64,000 nucleotides of DNA from CAYSEW01 sp964430245 (GCA_964430245.1 CAYSEW010000001.1:1-64000); one strand, 5' to 3'. Shown: positions 25,751 to 35,143, numbered from the stretch's first letter. The notes: generated by a model from the letters alone, not told the origin. Translations and numbers: made by a program.

Positions 25751-26095
25751 TTAAAGTTCTTTTTTAATCTCAAGAAGAAAACCTTTAATGTGGTTTAATT
25801 TTTTAATGATCTCATGGTTTTCAACCATATCATCTTTGTTTCCTTTTAATTTATCCTTGGCGCCTTTTAAAGTGTAACCTCTTTCTTTCACTAAATGAAA
25901 AATTAGCTGGTAATTTTCTACATCCTTTTTAGTGAATAAACGATTACCTTTTTTATTCTTTTTAGGTTTGATTATATCAAATTCTTTTTCCCAGAATCTA
26001 ATTAGGGAGGTATTTACATTGAACATCTCAGCGACCTCTCCAATGGAGTAATACACTTTAGTTAATTCAAATTCTTTTATTGAGATGGTTCCCAT
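25751..26095 (-). CDS. MerR family transcriptional regulator
   Basis: A 114-residue DNA-binding protein. YYSIGEVAEMFNVNTSLIRFWEKEFDII-type helix-turn-helix and wing are clear near residues 12-40 (I name it in parts: SIGEVAEMF, then LIRFWEKEF), followed by KGNRLFTKKDVENY and a C-terminal coiled coil. No effector domain with metal-binding Cys is present. I choose ATG 26095, because a TATCTTTA promoter-like box lies just upstream on the minus strand and would fall inside the longer reading. It sits upstream of the pterin synthase-like gene and downstream of the M23 peptidase. Its target is unknown. Confidence 0.88.
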   Translation of the reverse strand: MGTISIKEFELTKVYYSIGEVAEMFNVNTSLIRFWEKEFDIIKPKKNKKGNRLFTKKDVENYQLIFHLVKERGYTLKGAKDKLKGNKDDMVENHEIIKKLNHIKGFLLEIKKEL

Positions 26096-26172
26096 TATAG
26101 TGTAAAGATACAATACTTTATCTCAACATTATTAGTCAATAAAAGAAATAAAATAACACTTAGTTGTTTATT

Positions 26173-27141
26173 TTACATTGATTGAGTAGGGCGGGATGAA
26201 ATTTCAATTACTTTATCGTATTCTTCAGGTGAAAGGTCTTTAAAGAAATAATTGGCAGGATTTATAGCTTTGTTCTTCTTTAAAACTTCATAATGTAAAT
26301 GAGGACCTGTAGAAACGCCAGTTGAACCTACTAAAGCAATTACATCACCTCTTTTTATTTTTTGCCCTTTTTTGCAATTGTATTTAGAGCAATGTGCATA
26401 CCTGGTTTTATAATCATAACCATGATCTATTATTACACAATTTCCATAGCCACTCATCCATCCACATTTTTCTACTACACCATCTCCAGTTGCATATATT
26501 TCAGTGCCAGTAGGAGCAGTAAAATCAATTCCTGCATGCATCTTTAAGATTTTATAAATAGGATGCATCCTGTATCCAAAACCAGAGGCTATTCTTGTAA
26601 GGTCTTTATTAGATATTGGTTGAATACTGGGTATTGACCTTAACATTTTCTCTTTGTTTTTTGTTAAGCTAATTACTTCATCAAAGGACCTAGATTGGGC
26701 CACTAATTTTGATTCGATAGTTTCAATTTTTTTCGAAATTTCTATGATCAAATCCTCATGTTTAAGGCCTTCAAATTTCTTGTATTTCATTGGATTTCCA
26801 CCAGTACCTAATTTTCTTTTGTGTTCTGGATAAGGTTCAGTATTGAAAATTGATCTGTAAATTTTATCATCTCTATTTTGAATATCTTCTAATACAATAA
26901 AAATTTCATTTAAATCAGTATTGAATTTTTTAATCTCCGAATGAACTAATTGATTTTCTTTTAATATGTCTTTTTCTATGTAATGCTTGATCTGATTATA
27001 GGATAGAGCTAGAATTATTACTGAAAAAACAATGGCAGCTACAAAATAGTAAGATATTTTTTTGAGCTTGTCAATAAAAGTTAACTCAACCTCCTCGTAA
27101 TTTAATGAATCAGGATTATATTTATATTTTTTCTTAGCCAA
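26173..27141 (-). CDS. Membrane-anchored M23 family metallopeptidase
   Basis: A 322-residue peptidoglycan hydrolase or its activator. One membrane helix lies near residues 28-47 and is followed by a periplasmic region with coiled-coil character. The C-terminal LytM/M23 domain has HAGIDFTAPTGTEIYATGDG, YAHCSKYNCKKGQKIKRGD and GPHLHYEV, so the zinc ligands His, Asp and His are all kept and the enzyme is probably active. I start at TTG 27141 (MAKKKYKYNPDSL), which matches the usual opening of this Bacteroidota family. The longer TTG at 27168 lies inside a promoter box. Confidence 0.88.
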   Translation of the reverse strand: MAKKKYKYNPDSLNYEEVELTFIDKLKKISYYFVAAIVFSVIILALSYNQIKHYIEKDILKENQLVHSEIKKFNTDLNEIFIVLEDIQNRDDKIYRSIFNTEPYPEHKRKLGTGGNPMKYKKFEGLKHEDLIIEISKKIETIESKLVAQSRSFDEVISLTKNKEKMLRSIPSIQPISNKDLTRIASGFGYRMHPIYKILKMHAGIDFTAPTGTEIYATGDGVVEKCGWMSGYGNCVIIDHGYDYKTRYAHCSKYNCKKGQKIKRGDVIALVGSTGVSTGPHLHYEVLKKNKAINPANYFFKDLSPEEYDKVIEISSRPTQSM

Positions 27142-27165
27142 ACTAATTTGAGTTAAAAATGAATG

Positions 27166-27173
27166 CAAAAATA
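27166..27173 (-). promoter_or_regulatory. -7 promoter box for the M23 peptidase gene
   Basis: Read on the minus strand, the box is TATTTTTG, an exact TAnnTTTG match. It implies a leader of about 20 bases to the TTG at 27141. It stands 12 bases from the opposing alaS box, so the two promoters lie nearly back to back. Confidence 0.5.
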
Positions 27174-27185
27174 CCTTAAAAAGAA

Positions 27186-27193
27186 TAACTTTG
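27186..27193 (+). promoter_or_regulatory. -7 promoter box for alaS
   Basis: TAACTTTG matches TAnnTTTG exactly, 58 bases before the alaS ATG. No clear TTTG -33 element is seen in the correct place. Confidence 0.5.
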
Positions 27194-27251
27194 CAACCAG
27201 TTATGTCGATGATATTTTACCATTTGTCGATTATAAATAATAAGACTTTTA

Positions 27252-29885
27252 ATGAATTCTAAAGAGATAAGAAAAAAGTATTTTGATTTTTTTAATGAAA
27301 AGAATCACAAGATTGTTGCCTCTGCTCCAATGGTTATAAAAGATGATCCGTCACTATTATTTACCAATGCTGGAATGAATCAATTCAAGTCTTTTTTTCT
27401 TGGTGATGCTGTCCCTGAAAATAAGCGATTAGCAAATACACAAAAATGTTTAAGAGTATCAGGAAAACACAATGATTTAGAAGAAGTAGGAGTAGATACT
27501 TACCATCATACAATGTTTGAGATGTTGGGTAATTGGTCATTTGGAGATTATTTTAAAAAAGAAGCTATTCAATGGTCATGGGAATTGTTGACGGATGTTT
27601 ACAAGTTAAATCCAGAGCAGGTCTATGTAACTGTTTTTGGAGGTGACAAAAGGGATGGTCTTGCTTCAGATTCAGAAGCATATGATATTTGGAAAAATAT
27701 TGTTGATGAAAAACGCATCTTAGAATGTGATAAACAAGATAATTTCTGGGAAATGGGGAGCGCAGGCCCATGTGGCCCTTGCTCTGAAATTCATATTGAT
27801 TTAAGAGATCCAGCAGAAAGAAAGAAAACTCCGGCTGTTGATTTAATAAATAAAGATCATCCGCTAGTTATAGAAGTATGGAATCTTGTTTTCATGGAAT
27901 ATAACAGAAAAGCAGACGGATCATTGGTGCCATTAGAAAATAAGCACATAGATACTGGGATGGGTTTAGAAAGGCTTTGCATGATCATTCAGGATAAAAA
28001 AAGTAACTATGACACGGATGTTTTTATGCCTTTAATTGAAAAGGTTGAAGACATATCAGGATTGTCATATAAATCAGGTTCAGAAAATAAAAATGATGAG
28101 CTTATTAATACAGCCATTAGAGTAGTAGTAGATCATGTAAGGGCAATTTCATTTTCAATTGCAGATGGTCAGCTTCCATCCAATAATGGTGCTGGTTATG
28201 TTATACGTAGGATTTTAAGAAGAGCAGTTAGATATGGATACCAGGATCTACAATTGAAGGAGCCGTTTTTATATCAACTTGTAGCTGTTTTGGCCGATCA
28301 GTTTAAGGGTGTGTTTTCTGAAATAGATAAGCAAAAGTCATTTATTGAAAAGGTGATACATGAAGAGGAAAGTTCTTTTTATCGCACTCTTGATCAGGGA
28401 TTAAAAAGGATAGAGCAGGTTTGTACTCAACTAGTCAACAAACAAGAAAAACAAATTGCTGGAGATGATGTTTTTGAATTATATGATCGATTTGGATTTC
28501 CAGTTGACCTTACATCTTTGATAGCAAAAAGAAATAATCTATCCATTGATGAGGAAGGTTTTAATGAAGCACTTAGTGCTCAGAAAAAAAGATCTAAAGC
28601 AGATGCTGAATCAGAAAAGTCTGACTGGGAAATAATCTTTAAAGATGATAAAGAAGAATTTGTTGGTTATGATTATTTAGAATCTGAAGTAAGGATTACT
28701 AGATTCAGGACTGTAACTGAAAAAGGAAAAAAAAGCTATCAATTGGTTTTTAATTATACTCCTTTTTATCCTGAAGGTGGTGGTCAGATAGGTGATGTTG
28801 GAATAATTGATAATGGAGAACAGGAAATTCAAATTCTAGATACTAAAAAAGAAAATGATCTGATTCTTCATTTTTCATCGGAGCTACCAAAAAATGTGAA
28901 AGCTAAGTTTAAGGCAGTAGTAGATCAGAATAAAAGGGAATTGATCTGTAATAATCATACAGCTACACACTTATTACATCAGGCTTTAAGAGAAATTTTG
29001 GGTAGCCATGTAGAGCAAAAAGGATCACTAGTCAATGATGAATATTTGAGATTCGATTTTTCACATTTTGAAAAGGTGTCAAATGATCAGGTTCTAAAGA
29101 TAGAAGAATTGGTGAATAAGAGGATAAGATTAAATATTCCTCTGGAGGAGAAAAGAAATATGCCATTAAATAAAGCCAAAGAGATTGGTGCAATGATGCT
29201 GTTTGGGGAAAAATATGGAGATGTTGTGCGTGTTATTAAATTTGGAGAATCAGTTGAGCTTTGTGGAGGAATACATGTTCCAACAACATCTGTTATTGGT
29301 AATTTTAAAATAATTACTGAAAGTTCAATTGCAGCGGGAGTTCGTAGGGTAGAGGCAGTTACTTCTATTTTTGCAGATCAATATTATAGTGATCAACTAG
29401 AAATTGTAAAAGAGGTTAATAAGTTATTAAAGTCACCTGAAAACACTGTGAAAGCTGTAAAAGAATTAATTGATCAAAACGCTATTTATCAAAAGAAAAT
29501 AGAGGCATTAAATAAAGAAAAAGCAGGCAGCCTAATTGATGAATTGATTAATGGTTTAGAAAACATCAACGGCATTAATTTCATTGCTAAGAAGATAGAT
29601 ATTGAAAATAGTTTAATTAAAGATCTTGCCTTTAAACTGAAAGATAAAATTGATCACCTATGTTTGGTGGTGGGTTCAGAAAATAATGGAAAGGCATTAT
29701 TAACTGTAATGATCTCCAATGAGCTGGTTAAAGAAAAGAATTTACATGCAGGTAACATGGTTAATGAATTAGCACAAGAAATAGGTGGTAGAGGAGGGGG
29801 GCAACCATTTTTTGCAACTGCTGGAGGAAAAAAAGTGAATGGTATTGAAGAGGCGCTAAAAAAAGCAAAAAAGTTAATATCCTAA
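27252..29885 (+). CDS. alaS: Alanyl-tRNA synthetase
   Basis: The enzyme charges tRNA-Ala. The 877-residue protein has the full domain order: a class II catalytic domain (LFTNAGMNQFKSFFLG, KHNDLEEVG, TMFEMLGNWSFGDYF), the tRNA-recognition helical region, an editing domain with zinc-binding HTATHLLH and CGGIHV, a coiled coil, and the glycine-rich C-Ala domain (GGRGGGQPFFATAGG). The length is normal. The gene is transcribed away from the M23 gene and overlaps the convergent response regulator by 4 bases. Confidence 0.97.
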   Translation: MNSKEIRKKYFDFFNEKNHKIVASAPMVIKDDPSLLFTNAGMNQFKSFFLGDAVPENKRLANTQKCLRVSGKHNDLEEVGVDTYHHTMFEMLGNWSFGDYFKKEAIQWSWELLTDVYKLNPEQVYVTVFGGDKRDGLASDSEAYDIWKNIVDEKRILECDKQDNFWEMGSAGPCGPCSEIHIDLRDPAERKKTPAVDLINKDHPLVIEVWNLVFMEYNRKADGSLVPLENKHIDTGMGLERLCMIIQDKKSNYDTDVFMPLIEKVEDISGLSYKSGSENKNDELINTAIRVVVDHVRAISFSIADGQLPSNNGAGYVIRRILRRAVRYGYQDLQLKEPFLYQLVAVLADQFKGVFSEIDKQKSFIEKVIHEEESSFYRTLDQGLKRIEQVCTQLVNKQEKQIAGDDVFELYDRFGFPVDLTSLIAKRNNLSIDEEGFNEALSAQKKRSKADAESEKSDWEIIFKDDKEEFVGYDYLESEVRITRFRTVTEKGKKSYQLVFNYTPFYPEGGGQIGDVGIIDNGEQEIQILDTKKENDLILHFSSELPKNVKAKFKAVVDQNKRELICNNHTATHLLHQALREILGSHVEQKGSLVNDEYLRFDFSHFEKVSNDQVLKIEELVNKRIRLNIPLEEKRNMPLNKAKEIGAMMLFGEKYGDVVRVIKFGESVELCGGIHVPTTSVIGNFKIITESSIAAGVRRVEAVTSIFADQYYSDQLEIVKEVNKLLKSPENTVKAVKELIDQNAIYQKKIEALNKEKAGSLIDELINGLENINGINFIAKKIDIENSLIKDLAFKLKDKIDHLCLVVGSENNGKALLTVMISNELVKEKNLHAGNMVNELAQEIGGRGGGQPFFATAGGKKVNGIEEALKKAKKLIS

Positions 29886-31051
29886 CTTTTTACATTAGCA
29901 TATAGTATTACATCTTTATCTTGAATTTCTTTATCACATAAGATGATCAATCTTTCAATAATGTTCCTTAACTCTCTAATATTTCCAGTCCAGTTTATTT
30001 TTTGAAGAACATCAATAGCTTTTTTATTAATGCTTTTAACAGGCACTCCTTGTTCATTACATATTAAGGAAAGAAAGTAATCAGCTAATATTGGAATATC
30101 ATCTTTTCTTTCATTCAAGGAAGGTACATGTATAGGTATGACATTTAATCTATGAAAAAGATCTTCTCTAAAATTTGATTTATCAATTTCTTCTGCCAAG
30201 TTTTTATTTGTAGCTGCTAGTACCCTAACATTTACTTTGATTTCTTTGTCACTACCTACTCTAGAAATTTTATTTTCTTGTAAAGCCCTTAAAACTTTGG
30301 CTTGAGCTGAAAGACTCATGTCTCCAATTTCATCTAAAAATAAAGTGCCGCCATCTGCTTGTTCGAATTTGCCTTGTCTTTGCTTATGTGCAGAAGTAAA
30401 GGCACCTTTTTCATGACCAAATAATTCACTTTCTATTAATTCAGAAGGAATAGCTGCACAGTTAACTTCTACAAATGGCAATTTACTTCTTTCGCTTTTC
30501 TCATGTAATTGTCTAGCGACTAGTTCTTTCCCAGAGCCATTGCCTCCTGTTATTAATACCCTTGCGTCAGTTGGGGCTACTTTTTCAATCATGGTTTTAA
30601 TGTTCATTATTTGTTCACTTTCACCAATAATATCTGTCACCTTTCCTTTAGATACTTTTCTTTTTAATGTTACGTTTTCTTTAACTATATTTTCTCTATC
30701 TAATGCATTTCTAAGTGTAACAAGTATCCTATTCAGGTCTAAAGGTTTTTGTATAAAATCATAGGCACCTTTTTTTATAGCCTCAACAGCTGTTTCAACA
30801 TTTCCATGCCCACTTATCATTATGAATGGTATATCAATTCCTTCTGAAATGGATTTTTCCAATACTTCCATTCCATCCATTTTGGGCATTTTAATGTCAC
30901 AAAACACTAATTCATATTTGTTTTTTTTGATTAGATCATAACCTGCTTTTCCATCTTCAGCATCATCAACCTGGAATTTTTCAAATTCTAGAATTTCTTT
31001 TAGAGTACTTCTAATTGGACGCTCATCATCAATTATTAAAATTTTATTCAT
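29882..31051 (-). CDS. NtrC-type response regulator lacking a C-terminal DNA-binding domain
   Basis: A 389-residue protein with a receiver domain (Asp8/Asp9, phosphoacceptor Asp52 in FCDIKMP, Lys102 in QKP) and a sigma54-activating AAA+ domain. Walker A reads GGNGSGKE (169-176), Walker B GGTLFLDEIGD (234-244), and the arginine finger region is FREDLFHRLNVIPI. The sigma54-contact loop is GAFTSA (216-221) instead of GAFTGA. The protein ends shortly after GNIRELRNIIERLIIL, with no Fis-type helix-turn-helix. It may act from solution, as other HTH-less activators do. It follows the ABC permease gene by 40 bases on the same strand. No sensor kinase is adjacent. Confidence 0.9.
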   Translation of the reverse strand: MNKILIIDDERPIRSTLKEILEFEKFQVDDAEDGKAGYDLIKKNKYELVFCDIKMPKMDGMEVLEKSISEGIDIPFIMISGHGNVETAVEAIKKGAYDFIQKPLDLNRILVTLRNALDRENIVKENVTLKRKVSKGKVTDIIGESEQIMNIKTMIEKVAPTDARVLITGGNGSGKELVARQLHEKSERSKLPFVEVNCAAIPSELIESELFGHEKGAFTSAHKQRQGKFEQADGGTLFLDEIGDMSLSAQAKVLRALQENKISRVGSDKEIKVNVRVLAATNKNLAEEIDKSNFREDLFHRLNVIPIHVPSLNERKDDIPILADYFLSLICNEQGVPVKSINKKAIDVLQKINWTGNIRELRNIIERLIILCDKEIQDKDVILYANVKS

Positions 31052-31090
31052 TTTGTTTTTTTAATCAAATTATACAATAATCAAACCAGA

Positions 31091-32473
31091 TTAATCTCTA
31101 TGCCTTATCCATTTAATTAATTCTTTATAGCTGGCTTTTTTACCATACATTAAAATGCCAGTTCTATATATTTTCCCAGCTAACCATGTAGTGCCTATAA
31201 ATGTGATTATCAATAGACCCATGCTTAATAAAACTTCCCATATAGGAATTCCTCCTTCACCAACTCCCATAGCAACTCTAACAAGCATTATAATGGGTGA
31301 AGTAAATGGTATTTCACTTAACCAAAAAGAGGCACTTCCTGCTGGATTTGTGATCACATTTTGAGCTAAAATAAAAGCAAATATTAGCGGAATAGTAATG
31401 GGAATCATAAATTGTTGTGTGTCAGATTCACTATCAACAGCCGATCCTATAGCAGCCATTAAACTTCCATAAAGAAGGTAGCCGCCTAAAAAGTAAAAAA
31501 CAAAAAGTCCTAGCATTAAGGTCCAGTTGATTTCATTGAGAATAAAATCAGAGACTTCACTGAATTCTATTGCATTTTTATCTGATATAGGTTGCTGCAC
31601 ATCTTCTGCTATTTGCATTTGTTCAGGCATGTTTTTCGCCTGATTGGCAGCGTCATATTGATTAGGGAAATAAAATGTAAATACTCCAAACATTAATACT
31701 AATGAAAGTAGTACCCAAACACCAAATTGTGTAAGTCCTACTAGGGCAATTCCAATTATTTTACCCATCATTAATTGAAATGGTTTGACAGAGGAAACGA
31801 TTACTTCAACAACCCTATTGGTTTTTTCTTCAATTACTCCCCTCATAACCTGAACACCAAAAAGTAAGATAAACATGTAAATAATGATGGCAAAAATATA
31901 TCCAACAGCTGCTCGTTTTTGAATATTTTGATTTTCAAGATGTTCTATGTCTATTACATCTAAATTGACAGAAGTTTTAATTGATTCATATTTTTTTCTA
32001 TCCCATTTTTCAGCTTTTAATTTTTCAATTTCAATTGTTTTATTAATAATACTAGCAAGGTGTTTTTGTGCTTTTAGAGAAGGAACTTCTTTGTATAGAC
32101 ACTTGGAAATATTACTTCTAAGTACATTTTTAGGTATATATAACAAAAGATCATAGTTGTCATCTTTTTTAAATTCATTTTGTACATCTTCATAAATTAA
32201 GTCGGCATAATTTTTATCCGATGTTGATGGAGTTAGATCGTATTTATCTTTGTATTTTTCATTATAATTAAGAATGGAATTCATAAAAACATTATCACTT
32301 TCATCCAATACAAGTATGTTGTATTTTTTTTCTTGTTGAGTGCTTATGAATATGGCCAAACTTAGAAACCCTACAATTAGTAAAGGGCCTAGAATTGTCA
32401 TGATGATAAAAGATTTCTTTTTAACCCTAGTGCTGTATTCTCTTTTAATGATCAGTCCTATTTTATTCATCAT
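31091..32473 (-). CDS. ABC transporter permease, NatB/ABC-2 type
   Basis: A 461-residue membrane subunit. The first helix (about residues 19-40) is followed by an extracytoplasmic domain of about 150 residues and then five further hydrophobic segments, with EEKTNRVVEVIVSSVKPFQL before helix 3, a conserved ABC-2 segment. The set resembles the sodium-extrusion NatAB and general ABC-2 exporters. The substrate is unknown. I start at ATG 32473, which overlaps the ATPase stop by 11 bases. A longer start inside the ATPase gene is not conserved-looking. The ATG at 32470 is equally possible. Confidence 0.88.
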   Translation of the reverse strand: MMNKIGLIIKREYSTRVKKKSFIIMTILGPLLIVGFLSLAIFISTQQEKKYNILVLDESDNVFMNSILNYNEKYKDKYDLTPSTSDKNYADLIYEDVQNEFKKDDNYDLLLYIPKNVLRSNISKCLYKEVPSLKAQKHLASIINKTIEIEKLKAEKWDRKKYESIKTSVNLDVIDIEHLENQNIQKRAAVGYIFAIIIYMFILLFGVQVMRGVIEEKTNRVVEVIVSSVKPFQLMMGKIIGIALVGLTQFGVWVLLSLVLMFGVFTFYFPNQYDAANQAKNMPEQMQIAEDVQQPISDKNAIEFSEVSDFILNEINWTLMLGLFVFYFLGGYLLYGSLMAAIGSAVDSESDTQQFMIPITIPLIFAFILAQNVITNPAGSASFWLSEIPFTSPIIMLVRVAMGVGEGGIPIWEVLLSMGLLIITFIGTTWLAGKIYRTGILMYGKKASYKELIKWIRHRD

Positions 32474-33419
32474 TTTCAAGATTTTTTGTTTGATTGGATG
32501 TTTGTATTGCTTTAATGAAAATTTCATTCATGCTAGGAATAACTTTCTGTATCTCGATAATTTCAACAGCGTCAATGATCCCTTTGATAAAATCATTTAA
32601 CTTTAATTGATCACCTAATTGAATGGTGCTTTTGAACACATTGTCTTTCAATTGTTCTTGATTTAATAATGACCATCCTCCCCAAATTGAATTGGCAAAA
32701 GAAACCACGTTTCCTTTAAAAGTTATATCCCATAAGCCTTCTGAATATTGTTCTTTAACATCCTCAACCTTTCCTTCTAGAATTTTATTTGAACGATCTA
32801 TTAAGGCAATGTGATCACAAATTTCTTCAACAGAATTCATGTTATGAGTGCTAAGTATGACACTTGTTCCTTTTTGTTTTAATTCTAAAATCTCCTGTTT
32901 TACTAAATCAGTATTTATTGGATCAAAGCCACTAAAAGGTTCGTCTAAAATTAATAATTTAGGTTCATGTATTATGGTGGTGATAAACTGGATTTTTTGC
33001 GCCATTCCTTTTGAAAGATCTTCTATCTTATTGTTCCACCAATTTTTGATCTCAAATTTCTCAAACCAGTAAAAAAGTTTTGATTTGGCTTCTTTTTTAT
33101 CCATTCCCTTTAACATTGCAAAATAAAGAGCCTGCTCACCTACTTTCATTTTTTTATAAAGACCTCTTTCTTCTGGAAGATATCCTATGTCTTTAATATG
33201 ATCTCTTTTTAAAGGAGCTCCTTCTATGAAAATTTCTCCGGAATCTGGAGCGGTAATCTGATTGATAATTCTAATTAATGAAGTTTTTCCAGCTCCATTT
33301 GGACCTAGTAACCCAAATACAGATCCCTTGGGAACTTTTAAGTTCAAGTTGTTTAAAGCAACATGATTAGCAAAACATTTCCTTACTTCTCTAGCTTCTA
33401 TTATCAAGGGATTTTCCAT
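32463..33419 (-). CDS. ABC transporter ATP-binding protein, NatA type
   Basis: A 318-residue ATPase subunit. Walker A is GPNGAGKTS, the Q-loop lies in IGYLPEERGLY, the signature reads DLSKGMAQKIQF (Met in the second half, as in NatA-like proteins), Walker B is LLILDEPFSGFDP and the switch is ILSTHN. The last 90 residues form the accessory C-terminal domain seen in this subfamily. It pairs with the overlapping NatB-type permease. The gene lies 27 bases downstream of dnaJ on the same strand. Confidence 0.92.
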   Translation of the reverse strand: MENPLIIEAREVRKCFANHVALNNLNLKVPKGSVFGLLGPNGAGKTSLIRIINQITAPDSGEIFIEGAPLKRDHIKDIGYLPEERGLYKKMKVGEQALYFAMLKGMDKKEAKSKLFYWFEKFEIKNWWNNKIEDLSKGMAQKIQFITTIIHEPKLLILDEPFSGFDPINTDLVKQEILELKQKGTSVILSTHNMNSVEEICDHIALIDRSNKILEGKVEDVKEQYSEGLWDITFKGNVVSFANSIWGGWSLLNQEQLKDNVFKSTIQLGDQLKLNDFIKGIIDAVEIIEIQKVIPSMNEIFIKAIQTSNQTKNLENDE

Positions 33420-33446
33420 GCATTAAAGCTAAAAAAAATATATAAT

Positions 33447-34547
33447 TTATTTGAAATGTTCTTTCATTCTATTGAAAAAACCTTTTGTAGTTGTAGGTTT
33501 AGGAGTAAAATTGTTACTGTCATTTAATTTTTTCAGCATATCTTTTTCTTCATTTGATAATTTTTGAGGGGTCCATAATTGTATATTAACAATAATATCT
33601 CCTCTACCATACCCATTGATCTCAGGAATACCTTTGTTTCTTAAACGAAGGTTTTTACCACTTTGTGTACCAGCAGGAATTTTGATTTTAGCTTTGCCAT
33701 CTACAAGTGGAATTTCAGCACTAGTTCCTAAAGCAGCATCAGTAAAGCTAACATGAAGATCATAATAAAGGTCATTCCCATGTCTTTCTAAAAATTCATG
33801 TTCTTCTTCTTGTATTACTATTATGAGATCTCCTGGTACACCTCCACCAGGAGCGTCATTTCCATTTCCTTGCATATTTAATTGCATGCCATCTTCAACT
33901 CCAGGAGGGATTTCAATGTTAAGTACAGCTTCTTTTCTTTCAAGCCCATTGGCGTCAACTCCAGGGGGTCTTTTGCCAACAATTTGACCACTTCCCTGAC
34001 AACTTGGACAGGTCGATGAAGTTTGCATGGCTCCAAGAATAGTATTAGTAACCCTTGTTACCTGACCAGTACCTCTACAGCTACTACAGCTTGTAAATTC
34101 TACTCCCGGTGCAGCAGTCATTTTAGTTACTTTGATCTTCTTTTTAACTCCGTTTACAATATCTTCAAGGTTTAGTTTTAATTTCACTCTTAAATTAGAA
34201 CCCTTTCTTCTTCTTGGCCCCCTACTTCCACCAAATCCTCCACCAAATGCACCTCCAAAAATATCTCCAAAATGTTCAAAAATATCATCCATGTTCATTC
34301 CGCCCCCACCAAAACCTTGACCTCCTAATCCAGCATGTCCGAATTGATCGTATTGTTGTCTTTTTTGTGCATTGCTAAGCACTTCATAAGCTTCTGCAGC
34401 TTCTTTGAATTTATGCTCAGCTGATTGATCTCCAGGGTTTTTATCGGGATGAAATTTAATAGCTAATTTTCTATAGGCTTTTTTAATTTCAGATTCAGAA
34501 GAGTTTTTCGAAACACCTAATATTTCATAAAAATCACGTTTGCTCAT
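33447..34547 (-). CDS. dnaJ: Chaperone protein DnaJ, reduced zinc-finger form
   Basis: DnaJ stimulates DnaK ATPase and delivers substrates. The 366-residue protein has the J domain with HPD in KFHPDKNPGD, a Gly/Phe-rich region (about 70-115), a zinc-finger region, and the C-terminal substrate domains. Only two of the four usual CxxCxGxG motifs are present (CSSCRGTG and CPSCQGSG), which leaves four Cys, enough for one zinc site. I believe this is common in Bacteroidota. It is encoded 22 bases downstream of grpE. Confidence 0.95.
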   Translation of the reverse strand: MSKRDFYEILGVSKNSSESEIKKAYRKLAIKFHPDKNPGDQSAEHKFKEAAEAYEVLSNAQKRQQYDQFGHAGLGGQGFGGGGMNMDDIFEHFGDIFGGAFGGGFGGSRGPRRRKGSNLRVKLKLNLEDIVNGVKKKIKVTKMTAAPGVEFTSCSSCRGTGQVTRVTNTILGAMQTSSTCPSCQGSGQIVGKRPPGVDANGLERKEAVLNIEIPPGVEDGMQLNMQGNGNDAPGGGVPGDLIIVIQEEEHEFLERHGNDLYYDLHVSFTDAALGTSAEIPLVDGKAKIKIPAGTQSGKNLRLRNKGIPEINGYGRGDIIVNIQLWTPQKLSNEEKDMLKKLNDSNNFTPKPTTTKGFFNRMKEHFK

Positions 34548-34569
34548 TTTTAGTGTTATTTAATAGTTC

Positions 34570-35106
34570 TTATTGCCCAACAACTACTTTGGCAAATCTT
34601 AGAACTTTATCATTTAAATAATATCCTTTTTCAACGACATCAACTACTTTACCTTTCATGTCATCATCTGTTGTAGGGATATTTGTTATCGCCTCATGTA
34701 AATCAACATCAAAAGGGGTGTTTATTGAATCCATGGGTTTTAAACCTTTAGATTGCATGGATTGTAGAAATTTATTGTAGATAAGGTTGAAGCCTTCTTT
34801 TATAGCATTAGAATCATCAGAATCTTTGTTATTACGAATTGCTCTTTCAAAATCATCTAGAACTGGAAGAAGGTCGGCTATTAAATCTTTGCTTGCATTG
34901 TTAATAGTATCCAATTTTTCTTTTGCAGTTCTTTTTCTGTAATTTTCAAACTCAGAATAAAGTCTAATGAATTTCTCTTGAAATTCATTTTTCTCTTGCT
35001 GAAGCTTTAAGACCTCTTCATTTTCTACTGTTTCTGTTGAAGCTTCTTTCTTTTTTGTTTTTGCTTTTTTACTCTTTTTTGATTCCGCTGTCTTTTCTTT
35101 CTTCAT
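34570..35106 (-). CDS. grpE: Nucleotide exchange factor GrpE
   Basis: GrpE releases ADP from DnaK. The 178-residue protein has a Lys/Glu-rich N-terminus (about 1-40), the long helix with EFENYRKRTAKEK, the DLLPVLDDFERA motif and the C-terminal beta domain with GYYLNDKVLRFAKVVVG. The -7 box TACTTTTG stands about 30 bases upstream on the minus strand. It heads a run of five genes (grpE, dnaJ, ABC pair, response regulator) with short gaps. Confidence 0.95.
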   Translation of the reverse strand: MKKEKTAESKKSKKAKTKKKEASTETVENEEVLKLQQEKNEFQEKFIRLYSEFENYRKRTAKEKLDTINNASKDLIADLLPVLDDFERAIRNNKDSDDSNAIKEGFNLIYNKFLQSMQSKGLKPMDSINTPFDVDLHEAITNIPTTDDDMKGKVVDVVEKGYYLNDKVLRFAKVVVGQ

Positions 35107-35135
35107 GAAAATAATATTTTGCAGTTTTAGGTCTA

Positions 35136-35143
35136 CAAAAGTA
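35136..35143 (-). promoter_or_regulatory. -7 promoter box for grpE-dnaJ
   Basis: On the minus strand the box reads TACTTTTG, an exact match to TAnnTTTG, 29 bases upstream of the grpE ATG. No CIRCE or other heat-shock operator is visible between it and the gene. Confidence 0.5.

Noticed and set aside
27142..27168. Longer N-terminus of the M23 peptidase from TTG 27168
   Set aside because: That TTG is part of an exact TAnnTTTG promoter box, and the shorter start gives the usual MAKKKY opening of the family.
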